Origin: Chloroflexota bacterium
GTDB taxonomy: Bacteria > Chloroflexota > Dehalococcoidia > Lucifugimonadales > Lucifugimonadaceae
Reading direction: 5' to 3'
Assembly (NCBI GenBank): GCA_018673955.1
Contig: JABHBJ010000005.1
Span: 1 to 64,000 of the forward strand
DNA length: 64,000 nucleotides
The position numbers and the translations under genes were made by a program. The notes below the pieces were generated by a model. The model saw only the letters and a program-made list of their open reading frames with translations, searched no databases and was not told where the DNA came from. Every line of letters begins with the position of its first letter. The stretch's first letter is position 1. This document shows positions 29,495 to 37,691 of the stretch, in pieces.

Positions 29495-30571
29495 CTAGTC
29501 GATGGTAAGCATTCTGGTCGGGTTATCGACGAGAATAAGGCGAATATCCTCTTCGCTCATCCCACGAGCCCGCATTCGCGGTACAACCCGAGTGAGGATG
29601 TGATCGTAACCGTGTCCACCGTAAGTCTTTAGACGATGCTTCGAGCAAACGTCGTGAGCGAGCAATATTTTGCCGCGCTTGCCTTGGGACACCATGTGCT
29701 CGACCATCTCTATCCGCTCGTGATCCGCAGGCATGTGCGATTCAGGAGCAAGAGGGTAGAAAGATGAATCATGACCAAACAGATCAAAGTTGAGATAAGC
29801 GCCGGTCGCGATAAGTTCGTTCAGAACTCCTCGATCATAGACCGTGCGTTCGACGTGACCCATCACAGTGCGTTCAACGTTCCCGCCCCACTTATCGACT
29901 GCTTCTAGTAGTTCAAGTGGTGCTCGTTCGCGCCGACCGGGGTGAATAAGCATGGGAGCGCCAGTCTCTCGTTGGGCGATTACCGCTGCTTCGAGAACCT
30001 TTTTCTCCGATTCGTGCCACGGGTTTGAACATCCAATTTCACCGATGATCCCTGATCGAATTCTGGTGTCGCCAACACCCTGATCGACATCGTGGATGAT
30101 TTGACCAGCGATTTGTTCAACCGTCAGGTCGTCTAACTCGGGGGCGTGGGTCATGTGAACGTAGTTTCCTGCGCCCATCACAATGTTAAGGCCTGTTGCC
30201 CGTGCAATACGAGCCAGAGCCTGAGGGTCACGCGCCAGGCCGACCGATGTCACATCGACAATCGTGCTTCCGCCAGCGTTGAAATATTGCTGTGCTTCCC
30301 AAGTCGCAACATCTTCATCGAGGAGCTGCAGGTTGTCGCGGTTGCTCGTCCAGTTGTAGCGAACCCAGCCGAGGTTTTCTAGTGCGACTTTTTCGTCCAT
30401 CAGCTTGCGTCCAGAAGCCTCTTTTGGCTCTGTGAAAACAACACTGAAATCGATCAGCAGGTGTTCGTGAGTGGTCGTGATACCGACTTTTGCGGGCTCG
30501 ATCGGACCTAGAACGGTCAGAACTTTGCGAGCGGCACGGTGCTTCGGAACGGGATGGGAAGGTGAGGTCAA
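29495..30571 (-). CDS. Phosphotriesterase-family amidohydrolase
   Basis: KVLTVLGPIEPAKVGITTTHEHLLIDFSV...TIVDVTSVGLARDPQALARIARATGLNIVMGAGNYV...GEIGCS...LLAHDVCSKHRLKTYGGHGYDHIL...LVDNPTRMLTI. Confidence 0.9.
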   Translation of the reverse strand: MTSPSHPVPKHRAARKVLTVLGPIEPAKVGITTTHEHLLIDFSVVFTEPKEASGRKLMDEKVALENLGWVRYNWTSNRDNLQLLDEDVATWEAQQYFNAGGSTIVDVTSVGLARDPQALARIARATGLNIVMGAGNYVHMTHAPELDDLTVEQIAGQIIHDVDQGVGDTRIRSGIIGEIGCSNPWHESEKKVLEAAVIAQRETGAPMLIHPGRRERAPLELLEAVDKWGGNVERTVMGHVERTVYDRGVLNELIATGAYLNFDLFGHDSSFYPLAPESHMPADHERIEMVEHMVSQGKRGKILLAHDVCSKHRLKTYGGHGYDHILTRVVPRMRARGMSEEDIRLILVDNPTRMLTID

Positions 30572-30678
30572 CTAATTAGACTCTGTTGGTTTTCTTGGTG
30601 TCGCAATTCGTGCGAACGATTTTCTATTTGATGAATCGCCGAAAAGTTTATCGTAGTAATCGATATCACTGAACTCGA

Positions 30679-31548
30679 TTAGGCATCACGCCAGGTGGCT
30701 TTTGGCTGCCAACCCAGAAGTCGTTTCGCCTTTTCGACCGATATTGCCGACGTATTGCCGGGCATTGGCGTGCGAATTTCGGCTTCAGGGTAGAGCTGTT
30801 TGATTAGAGATTCTGTTGGTTCATCAACCGCAGTATCTTCCTGATTGATGAAGAAAGCTTCGTGTCCGCCGAAATCAGCCTCGATAGCGAGCGTGCAAGC
30901 GTGAGCCGATTCGGCAATATCGCTCCAGCCCCAGAAGTGCATCGGGGCGCCACCAGACAAACCCAATCGTTCAGACTGCGCGTTCAAAGCTGACTGTCGC
31001 TCTCGATCCATCAGACCATGGAATCGCATCGAAGCGATCTGCACTTCCCCGGGTCGTCGACGTACGAACGCATCAGCCAATTCCTCGCTGATCCACTTGC
31101 CAACCGAATAGGCATCCTCGGCGAAAGTAGGGTGGTCCTCATCAATTGGGAAGTACGGTCGCTGTGTAACACCCTTCGAGAAAACAGCTCCCACAGCGTT
31201 CACTGAAGAAGCCAATACTATTTTCTTGATGCCGAGTATTTCTGCCGCTTCGAGCACGTTCCAGTTGGAAGTCATGTTGACTCTGAACACTTCATGCTCA
31301 GGCGCCATGATCGGATTTGGAATCGCAGCCATGTGGATCGCAGCGTCGCAGTTCTTCATTGCCGAAAGAACTTGGCCAAAATCGGTCACATCAACCGTCT
31401 TGTACGTGTAGCCCTGCGATCGCTGAACATTGGTTCCACCAGGAGGATTCTGATCCACACCAACAACGTCGTAACCGTTCGCTGTCAGGTCTTTGACGAT
31501 GTACTCACCGGCTCTGCCGGTCGATCCAGTTACGAAAACGGTTGTCAT
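30679..31548 (-). CDS. NAD-dependent epimerase/dehydratase (SDR)
   Basis: TVFVTGSTGRAGEYIVKDL...AIHMAAIPNP...DAYSVGKWISEEL. Confidence 0.9.
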   Translation of the reverse strand: MTTVFVTGSTGRAGEYIVKDLTANGYDVVGVDQNPPGGTNVQRSQGYTYKTVDVTDFGQVLSAMKNCDAAIHMAAIPNPIMAPEHEVFRVNMTSNWNVLEAAEILGIKKIVLASSVNAVGAVFSKGVTQRPYFPIDEDHPTFAEDAYSVGKWISEELADAFVRRRPGEVQIASMRFHGLMDRERQSALNAQSERLGLSGGAPMHFWGWSDIAESAHACTLAIEADFGGHEAFFINQEDTAVDEPTESLIKQLYPEAEIRTPMPGNTSAISVEKAKRLLGWQPKATWRDA

Positions 31549-31611
31549 TGTTTGGTAGTGACTTTCTCGGATGATTGCCCGATAGCGTATGAACTACTGA
31601 GCAGACGAAAC

Positions 31612-31645
31612 AGCGCCCGTGTCTGGGAATTCCAAATACGGGCGC
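31612..31645. terminator. Inverted repeat, possible terminator of the beta-propeller gene
   Basis: AGCGCCCGT...ACGGGCGCT, 9-bp arms, GTTTCGT follows on the minus strand. Confidence 0.5.
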
Positions 31646-31709
31646 TTACTTGTTCAAGTTATAGCCAGCTAAGGATAGCCGGTGATGGTCCTAGACCCAA
31701 CAGACAAGA

Positions 31710-32420
31710 CTAGAAAGTTGGCTCCATGCCTACATCTAAGAATCCAATTGGACCGCGGTCGTCTGCGTACCAAAGACGGTTGTCCTTGATAGTCATACCG
31801 TGGACTTGAATTGGGTCGAGAACCCTGAATGCGTCGAAGCAACGGCCGTCTTCGAGTCGATGCCGACTAACGACTCCGAAAGCGGTATCGGCGATCCAAA
31901 CGTGACCTTCTTCTTCTGCCCAAGCCAGACCGTGCACCCGGAATCCGGGAGCTTTCATTCGGTGAATTTCTTGGAAGTTCGAAGTGTCGATCACGTGGAC
32001 GAACTGCGAAGGAGGTGATGCGACGTAAAGATTTCCGTCTTTCCACTCAAGACCGTGATCGCCGGTTGGTTCCGACTTGCGTCCAGCTGCTTCATCGAGA
32101 AGCTCGCGAGTTGCATTGATGCCAGCGCCGGGAGAAGGATAGACTTCAACAGTCTTGCCGGTGTCCATATCTAGCTGGTAGATCTCGCAGCTGTAGGTCG
32201 AAGCGACCCAGATGTAGCCGCCACCAATGGTGATTCCGCTCGACTTCTCTGTGTCGGTTGGCAGGTCGACCAACACATCGCCGGTTGCCCAATCAACCTT
32301 GTATACATGGTCGTCGCCCTGATCGATGATCCAGAGACCATCGTCGGCGGCTTGAAGTCCGTTTGGCTTCGGACCGGGTGCATTGAACTGGAAGATCGTA
32401 TCGGCGACTTTGTGCGGCAT
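31710..32420 (-). CDS. YncE/SMP-30-like beta-propeller protein
   Basis: DGLWIIDQGDDHVYKVDWATGDVLVDLPT...GGGYIWVASTYSCEIYQLDMDTGKTVEVYP repeats. Confidence 0.75.
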   Translation of the reverse strand: MPHKVADTIFQFNAPGPKPNGLQAADDGLWIIDQGDDHVYKVDWATGDVLVDLPTDTEKSSGITIGGGYIWVASTYSCEIYQLDMDTGKTVEVYPSPGAGINATRELLDEAAGRKSEPTGDHGLEWKDGNLYVASPPSQFVHVIDTSNFQEIHRMKAPGFRVHGLAWAEEEGHVWIADTAFGVVSRHRLEDGRCFDAFRVLDPIQVHGMTIKDNRLWYADDRGPIGFLDVGMEPTF

Positions 32421-32513
32421 GAGGTATCTCGTTTACTAACTACGTAATCGGCGTGCGGCAGCAGTGTAGCGCGAGTAGGCATCGTTCGGGGCGCAGAATC
32501 CGGTCCGTCGCGA

Positions 32514-32546
32514 CATCCCGACTCCTGTGGAGGGATCTACGGTGGT
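32514..32546. repeat. Dispersed palindromic repeat, divergent copy A
   Basis: CATCCCGACTCCTGTGGAGGGATCTACGGTGGTG; compare copies at 51999 and 62406. Confidence 0.6.
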
Positions 32547-32618
32547 GTTGCCCTGGGGTGGTACTCATTCGGGACGTTAGTCGAAATTATTCCGGCTTAT
32601 GCGCCTTGATCGAATGCA

Positions 32619-33218
32619 TTAGCGGCAGGAAATTTTCTTTACCGTCGGGCATTTCCACAACCCGTTTTCGGCAGGAACCATAATTGGATTTCCTTGCCAG
32701 TGAACTACTTTGTGCTCGTGGACGAAATCGATAACGAGTCCAGCTTGAATGAGGGCGTTAATCGTCTCGCCAAGACCGTCAGAGAAGTTGTACTGCTTAG
32801 TGTGTTCGATCGTGCCAGAACCGGCATATGACGTCATTTCCTCGTAGCCCAACGGTTCAGCCGATTCGAAATACGGCCAATCAATCACGATTTTGTCGCC
32901 GTGGCCTTCATCGGATACCGACCACATCAGTGGATCGCCCTCAAGTATGTAGAAGGTCCCGCCAGGTTTTAGAAATCCGGTCACGACCTCTGCCCAGCGC
33001 TTGATATCGGGCAGCCAGCAAATGGCGCCGACTCCTGTGTAGACAACATCGAACTGTCTGTCTGGCTGGCAGAGCGTTCGGTGAGTCGTATACATCCGCA
33101 ACTACGAACTCGCCCGGCGTGCCCGAATTCGCACTTAGATTCTTGCAAGCTTCGATCGCTGGTTCCGAGAAATCGACGCCCGTAACCTCAGCACCCTGAC
33201 ACCCACCATCTATTTGAA
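32619..33218 (-). pseudogene. SAM-dependent methyltransferase, N-terminally truncated and frameshifted
   Basis: GAEVTGVDFSEPAIEACKNLSANSGTPGEFVVADVYDSPNAL then a frame change (about 33060-33075, CAGACAGACAG) to DRQFDVVYTGVGAICWLPDIKRWAEVVTGFLKPGGTFYILEGDPLMW; coding similarity ends inside a 32-bp repeat. Confidence 0.75.
33187..33218. repeat. 32-bp perfect direct repeat, left copy
   Basis: CTCAGCACCCTGACACCCACCATCTATTTGAA, identical to 34546-34577. Confidence 0.95.
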
Positions 33219-33515
33219 CAATGGGTGCTTACGGGTATCGGAGGTAGGTGTTCCCAGCAGGTACGACAGACGACCGAATCAGCTATTTATTCGGTGCTAT
33301 TGCTGTAATCAGCCTCAACCTCTGGGCATATCGTTGATCGGGTTGCCTCTTGCGTCATGGTCACCAATGATGACAACTCTAGCTCACACATCATTACAAC
33401 GTTTCCTGCCACAGCGTAGGCACCGTAGCCAGTTCTCACCGTATTAACACCTCCGATCCTTACCCCTGCGTCTTTTTTGGAGATCTCCTCGGCTAGTGGG
33501 ACTGGACTGCTTCCC

Positions 33516-33534
33516 TTCAATTGATCCAATTGAA
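33516..33534. repeat. 8-bp inverted repeat TTCAATTG-ATC-CAATTGAA
   Basis: Perfect arms inside the islet upstream of the orphan gene. Confidence 0.6.
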
Positions 33535-33809
33535 AGATCAGATACTGGATGCATTGAAGAGGTCAGGTTAAAATCACCTGAAATTACGATTTAAGTTAAT
33601 TAATTGTGAATATACATTCAGTATTCGTTAAAAACATGAATAACTAATTGGATTATTTGCCCCCGTAAACACACTGTGCTACGGTCTCGAAAATTAAGTG
33701 CAATGAGGTGAACGGGTCGTCTGTTTGAGTTTTGGAAGGTCCCAGTCAGGTGACTCGCTTATAAGACACTTTTGCGCCGTCAACTTCTACAAGGTTCAGG
33801 AGACAAGTA

Positions 33810-34442
33810 ATGATCGGACTATACCGCCAATTAGATACACCGCAGCCAAGAGATTTGATCGAAGCGGTGAACTCCCTTAATGACAAACTCGGAAAGAATA
33901 ATGTCCAAATTCTTCACAACCTTGCGAAACCGAGAGAAATTGTCGTTCTCGCAGGATACAAATCCCTAGCTGATTATGAGTCTCAGTCTGAAGAATACGT
34001 ATCGGCTGGCCTGCCAGAGATAGCAAGAGACCATGGTGTGAACCTAGTAGATCAGGGTTTTATGGTGATTGAAGCAGTCAACGATCCTAACAACACTTTA
34101 AGAGGTACGCATGATTACGTCGTGTTGACAGGTGGATTGGTCAAGATTGGAGCTATGCCTAACGTTATAGCAGTTGCATCACGCGTCATCGAGAAAATCG
34201 GACCTGAACAACTTTCACAAGGTATAAGTTCCATGGTGATGAGAGCTGTGTCAGGCAACAATGTAAACAAAATGGCCTACCGTCTTGGACTACCATCAAT
34301 TGAAGCTGCTGAGGAATTTATTACAAGAAGCCCTGGCAGTCGCCCAGAAGTTGCGGATGATCTCAAGGAATGGCTTAGTAATATGACCGCTGTTTCGCGG
34401 GGGGTTTTCAAGGTCAAAAGAAAGTTCGGACCTTTAGACTAA
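33810..34442 (+). CDS. Orphan 210-aa protein, possibly a tandem ferredoxin-like / dimeric alpha-beta barrel (ABM-like) protein
   Basis: ATG with an AGGAGA-type RBS (CAGGAGACAAGTAATG); two similar halves (VLAGYKSLADYESQSEEYVSAGLPEIARDHG / LGLPSIEAAEEFITRSPGSRPEVADDLKE); AGA-rich arginine codons; followed by a terminator. Confidence 0.8.
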   Translation: MIGLYRQLDTPQPRDLIEAVNSLNDKLGKNNVQILHNLAKPREIVVLAGYKSLADYESQSEEYVSAGLPEIARDHGVNLVDQGFMVIEAVNDPNNTLRGTHDYVVLTGGLVKIGAMPNVIAVASRVIEKIGPEQLSQGISSMVMRAVSGNNVNKMAYRLGLPSIEAAEEFITRSPGSRPEVADDLKEWLSNMTAVSRGVFKVKRKFGPLD

Positions 34443-34478
34443 TCCAATAATCCAACTTAAATAAAAGATTCAAGTCTG

Positions 34479-34501
34479 CCCCGCTGAAAATTTCAGCGGG
34501 G
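34479..34501 (+). terminator. Rho-independent terminator after the orphan gene
   Basis: CCCCGCTGAAA-A-TTTCAGCGGGG then TTTCTCTTTT. Confidence 0.9.
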
Positions 34502-34545
34502 TTTCTCTTTTAAATCTGCAACCCGCGCCAGTGTCACCACACCGT

Positions 34546-34577
34546 CTCAGCACCCTGACACCCACCATCTATTTGAA
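34546..34577. repeat. 32-bp perfect direct repeat, right copy
   Basis: CTCAGCACCCTGACACCCACCATCTATTTGAA, identical to 33187-33218. Confidence 0.95.
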
Positions 34578-34611
34578 TAGCGGGCTGGAATCCCATGCAC
34601 GCTGGTTTGCT

Positions 34612-34664
34612 GGTCGTCAGGGCACCCGGTCGGGGTGGCAGCTCGTTGGCGGGTGCTGACGAGC
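34612..34664. repeat. Structured inverted repeat next to the right 32-bp copy
   Basis: CGTCAGGGCACCCG ... CGGGTGCTGACG (one bulge), with an alternative inner hairpin GCTCGT...ACGAGC. Confidence 0.5.
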
Positions 34665-34819
34665 TACTTTTGAGACGCTCGTGACCAGTTAGTGACCAAT
34701 GTCCGAATTTTCGATGGATTATTCCGAGATGTTTCGCAGTTCAGTTTCAGTATGAATTATGACCCCGATTTCACGTTCTTAGCCCTCTCCCTTGAAGGGA
34801 GAGGGGATGACGCAACGAA

Positions 34820-36031
34820 CTACAGATCTCTGCCGATTACGACTGTGTTTGGGTCGTCCAAGAAGGAATCCAGCAGGTTCGTTCCCGCACCATCGCCCAC
34901 AGGCGGGTACGCAAACCCGTTTTCGATCTTAGGAAGCTGGTCGACAATGTCCTTGTACCAAGTGTTGTTGTACGCACGAACCGTCTCTTGAATCAGAGCA
35001 TTCGGGGCGTTCAACGAAAGGTGAACGCTGAACATCAGAGTGACAGGACCCACACAGTCGTGGGGAGCCACTGGCATGTGGTAGGCGTGCGCCATCGAAG
35101 CGATTCGCTTCGCCTCGGAAATTCCACCAACCCACGAAATATCGAGCATGCAGATCGTCATTGCCTGTTTTTCGAACATCTCGCGGAACGCCCATCGGGT
35201 CGCAACTGTTTCGCTGGCCGTCGTTGCAATATCAGTTGATTTGCGGAACTCGGCGAGCGTGTCGATGTTGTCCATGGGCACAGGGTCTTCAAACCAGAAA
35301 GGGCTGTGTGGTTCGACCGACTTTGCGATTCGCTTAGCCGAGGATAGATTCCACAGGCTGTGCATTTCGACCATGACGTCCATCTTGTTGCCGACTGCCT
35401 CTCGAATCTTTCTGAACGGCTCGGTGCCTTCTTCGAGATCGGTGGCGTGGATGAACTGACCGTTTGATTCGACTGAATATTTATCGAAAGGCCAGATCTT
35501 CATTGCCGTAAAGCCTTCCGACATCAAGCTATCGGCAAGCGCACCAGCATCGGTCATGAAGGCGTGGTAATCCTCGTAGGGCTGCTCAGGACGGTAGTCG
35601 ATTTGGCCTGGAACCCAACCTTGAGGAGTCTTCACCCCGTACGAGTAGCCAGCGCACGTGTTGTAGACCCTGATCTTCTCTCGGGCGAGTCCACCAAGCA
35701 CTTGATATAGAGGCTGATTATTGCGCCTAGCGTACAAGTCCCAAAGCGCCATATCGATCGCTGAAACCGACGATGCATCAACGCTGCGTCCACGGTTTAC
35801 TTTCATTCGTCGACCGAGAATGTCCCAGTGCAGATCGAGCTGGTCTGGGTCTTTGCCGAGCAAGTAGGGTACGATATCGCCGTGAATATAAGCTTCGATC
35901 GCGTCGGGCGAGAACGAAGTTTCTCCAAGTCCAACATAACCATCTGAGCTGTAGACCTTCGCCCAAACGATCATCGGGTACTCAGGGTTTCGTAGCGTTT
36001 CGATTCGGGTTATTACGACCGAGGATGCCAT
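34820..36031 (-). CDS. Mandelate racemase/muconate lactonizing enzyme family protein (enolase superfamily)
   Basis: TRIETLRNPEYPMIVWAKVYSSDGYVGLGETSFSPDAIEAYIHGDIVPYLLGKDP...VSAIDMALWDLYARRNNQPLYQVLGG...FWFEDPVPMDNIDTLAEFRKSTDI...ISWVGGISEAKRIASMAHAYHMPVAPHD; start chosen at MASSVVITRIE. Confidence 0.92.
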   Translation of the reverse strand: MASSVVITRIETLRNPEYPMIVWAKVYSSDGYVGLGETSFSPDAIEAYIHGDIVPYLLGKDPDQLDLHWDILGRRMKVNRGRSVDASSVSAIDMALWDLYARRNNQPLYQVLGGLAREKIRVYNTCAGYSYGVKTPQGWVPGQIDYRPEQPYEDYHAFMTDAGALADSLMSEGFTAMKIWPFDKYSVESNGQFIHATDLEEGTEPFRKIREAVGNKMDVMVEMHSLWNLSSAKRIAKSVEPHSPFWFEDPVPMDNIDTLAEFRKSTDIATTASETVATRWAFREMFEKQAMTICMLDISWVGGISEAKRIASMAHAYHMPVAPHDCVGPVTLMFSVHLSLNAPNALIQETVRAYNNTWYKDIVDQLPKIENGFAYPPVGDGAGTNLLDSFLDDPNTVVIGRDL

Positions 36032-36184
36032 TTTTAGTCTCGTTGTTATGGAGTGCGAAATATTTCGATGTTTCCCGTTCTCGAATTCGAGTGACGGGAA
36101 GACGACCATAAGATTAACAAGCCAGATAGTGGTTGTGTGATTGCGTAGCATCAAATTTACGAAACGTTCAAACTTCTACAAGCC

Positions 36185-37018
36185 ATGTCATTCATCCAGA
36201 TCATCGTCCTCGCAGTCGTGCAGGGCATCACAGAATTCCTGCCGATAAGCAGTAGTGGTCACTTGATCCTAGGATCGTGGTTATTCAACTGGCCAGATCA
36301 GGGCTTGTTTTTCGATGCCGCTGTACACGTCGGAACACTGGTGGCTGTATTGGCGTACTTCCGGCGCGAGTGGATTCAGTTGGCGACTGGGCTGGCTGGG
36401 AATGGGCCGGTTGAGATTGATGACGTGGGTGGCGGGATTCGAGCTAGATCATTGGCGATCTTGATCGTTGCTGGGACAGTGCCACTTGTTGTGTTTGGTC
36501 CATTTATCAAAGATGTAGTTGAAAGCGATTTTCGAGATCCAACGGCGGTTGGCTGGCTACTCATTGGCACAGCGCTGGCACTGAGTATTGGCGAATATTT
36601 CAGCAGGAAAATCCACAGCCAGCAGTACGGCCTCGGCGCCATGAAAACCCCGCAAGGTTTCACAATTGGTCTGATCCAGACCTTCGCCGTATTCCCTGGA
36701 ATATCGCGATCGGGTGTGACGATGATTGCTGGAATGACTCTTGGCTTAAGCCGTCAATCAGCAGCACGGTTTTCGATGCTGCTGGCAACACCTGCCATTG
36801 CTGGAGCCGGGGTGCTCGTCGCAATGGACGCACTTGATTCAAGCGAAAATGTTGATCTCGGTGCGGCTGGTCTCGGTGCGGTTATTTCCGCTTTCACGGC
36901 TTATTTCGTGATCTCTGGTCTAATGCGGCTGCTGCGAAATGGATCGTTCCGACCGTTCATCGCCTACTGTGCGGTCGCAGGTATAGCCGTCGTCATTGCC
37001 CGAGCCGCCGGGGCGTAG
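36185..37018 (+). CDS. uppP: Undecaprenyl-diphosphatase UppP (BacA)
   Basis: VLAVVQGITEFLPISSSGHLIL, ITIGLIQTFAVFPGISRSGVTM-type motif (FTIGLIQTFAVFPGISRSGVTMIAGMTLGLSRQSAARFSMLLATPAI). Confidence 0.96.
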   Translation: MSFIQIIVLAVVQGITEFLPISSSGHLILGSWLFNWPDQGLFFDAAVHVGTLVAVLAYFRREWIQLATGLAGNGPVEIDDVGGGIRARSLAILIVAGTVPLVVFGPFIKDVVESDFRDPTAVGWLLIGTALALSIGEYFSRKIHSQQYGLGAMKTPQGFTIGLIQTFAVFPGISRSGVTMIAGMTLGLSRQSAARFSMLLATPAIAGAGVLVAMDALDSSENVDLGAAGLGAVISAFTAYFVISGLMRLLRNGSFRPFIAYCAVAGIAVVIARAAGA

Positions 37019-37041
37019 TTGAGCCCCGACGCTAGTTGCTC

Positions 37042-37521
37042 TTAATCGCTGGGTGGGCGTTCTTCCCATGTCACGTCGCAGTTATCGCACTCTTCTTGCC
37101 AAACGTGAACAGCCGGCGGCATCGCCACAGCGAATCTAAGACTCATCTCGTCGCCCTCAGTCACGATGTGGTGAACGGTTCCGCGAGGAATCCAAACGAT
37201 ATCGCCTTTTTGAGCGTGAATGATCTTGCCTCCAGTAAGCTCCCATTTAAGTTTGCCCTTCATCACAAACCACCACTCATCGAAATCACTGTGCCAGTGC
37301 GCGTGATTGCCCTGACCCGGCATGGCGGCGATCAGCGTGCCGCGATTTCGTTCGTCCTCAACCAGAAGTTTCGACCACGGAGCTGGTCCCATCTGCTCAA
37401 CGATTTTATCGATCTCGATGTGCATCATTCCTGGCCCGAAAGTCGCATCAACACGCGGTGGAATCGGACCTTCAACCACATCGTCGATAGCGGCTACTAC
37501 GCCTTCGTAATTAGTACCCAT
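37042..37521 (-). CDS. Cupin-domain protein
   Basis: NHAHWHSDFDEWWFVMKGKLKWELTGGKIIHAQKGDIVWIPRGTVHHIVTEGD; ORF track start is 37536, MGTNYEG start used. Confidence 0.88.
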   Translation of the reverse strand: MGTNYEGVVAAIDDVVEGPIPPRVDATFGPGMMHIEIDKIVEQMGPAPWSKLLVEDERNRGTLIAAMPGQGNHAHWHSDFDEWWFVMKGKLKWELTGGKIIHAQKGDIVWIPRGTVHHIVTEGDEMSLRFAVAMPPAVHVWQEECDNCDVTWEERPPSD

Positions 37522-37691
37522 TGTTATTTTCTCCAAATCAGAAGCCTAATGGCAGTTTCTGAGATTGTTGCTGAATATTAGCGTTGCGGCTAACGTAGCA
37601 CGATCACGAATCGATGAAAGCTCAACGAGCATCGTAAGATCGAGAACTAGAATCGCTGCGGTCGAATATTTCGAGACCGACAAGGAACATC

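Noticed and set aside
33287-33529. 80-aa minus-strand ORF inside the islet (MDQLKGSSPVPLAEEISKK...)
   Set aside because: No recognised family; could be a remnant, but evidence is insufficient to call it as a gene.
33187-34577. 32-bp direct repeats as attL/attR of an integrated tRNA-targeted element
   Set aside because: No tRNA gene at either end and no integrase in the interval; kept only as a repeat-bounded islet.
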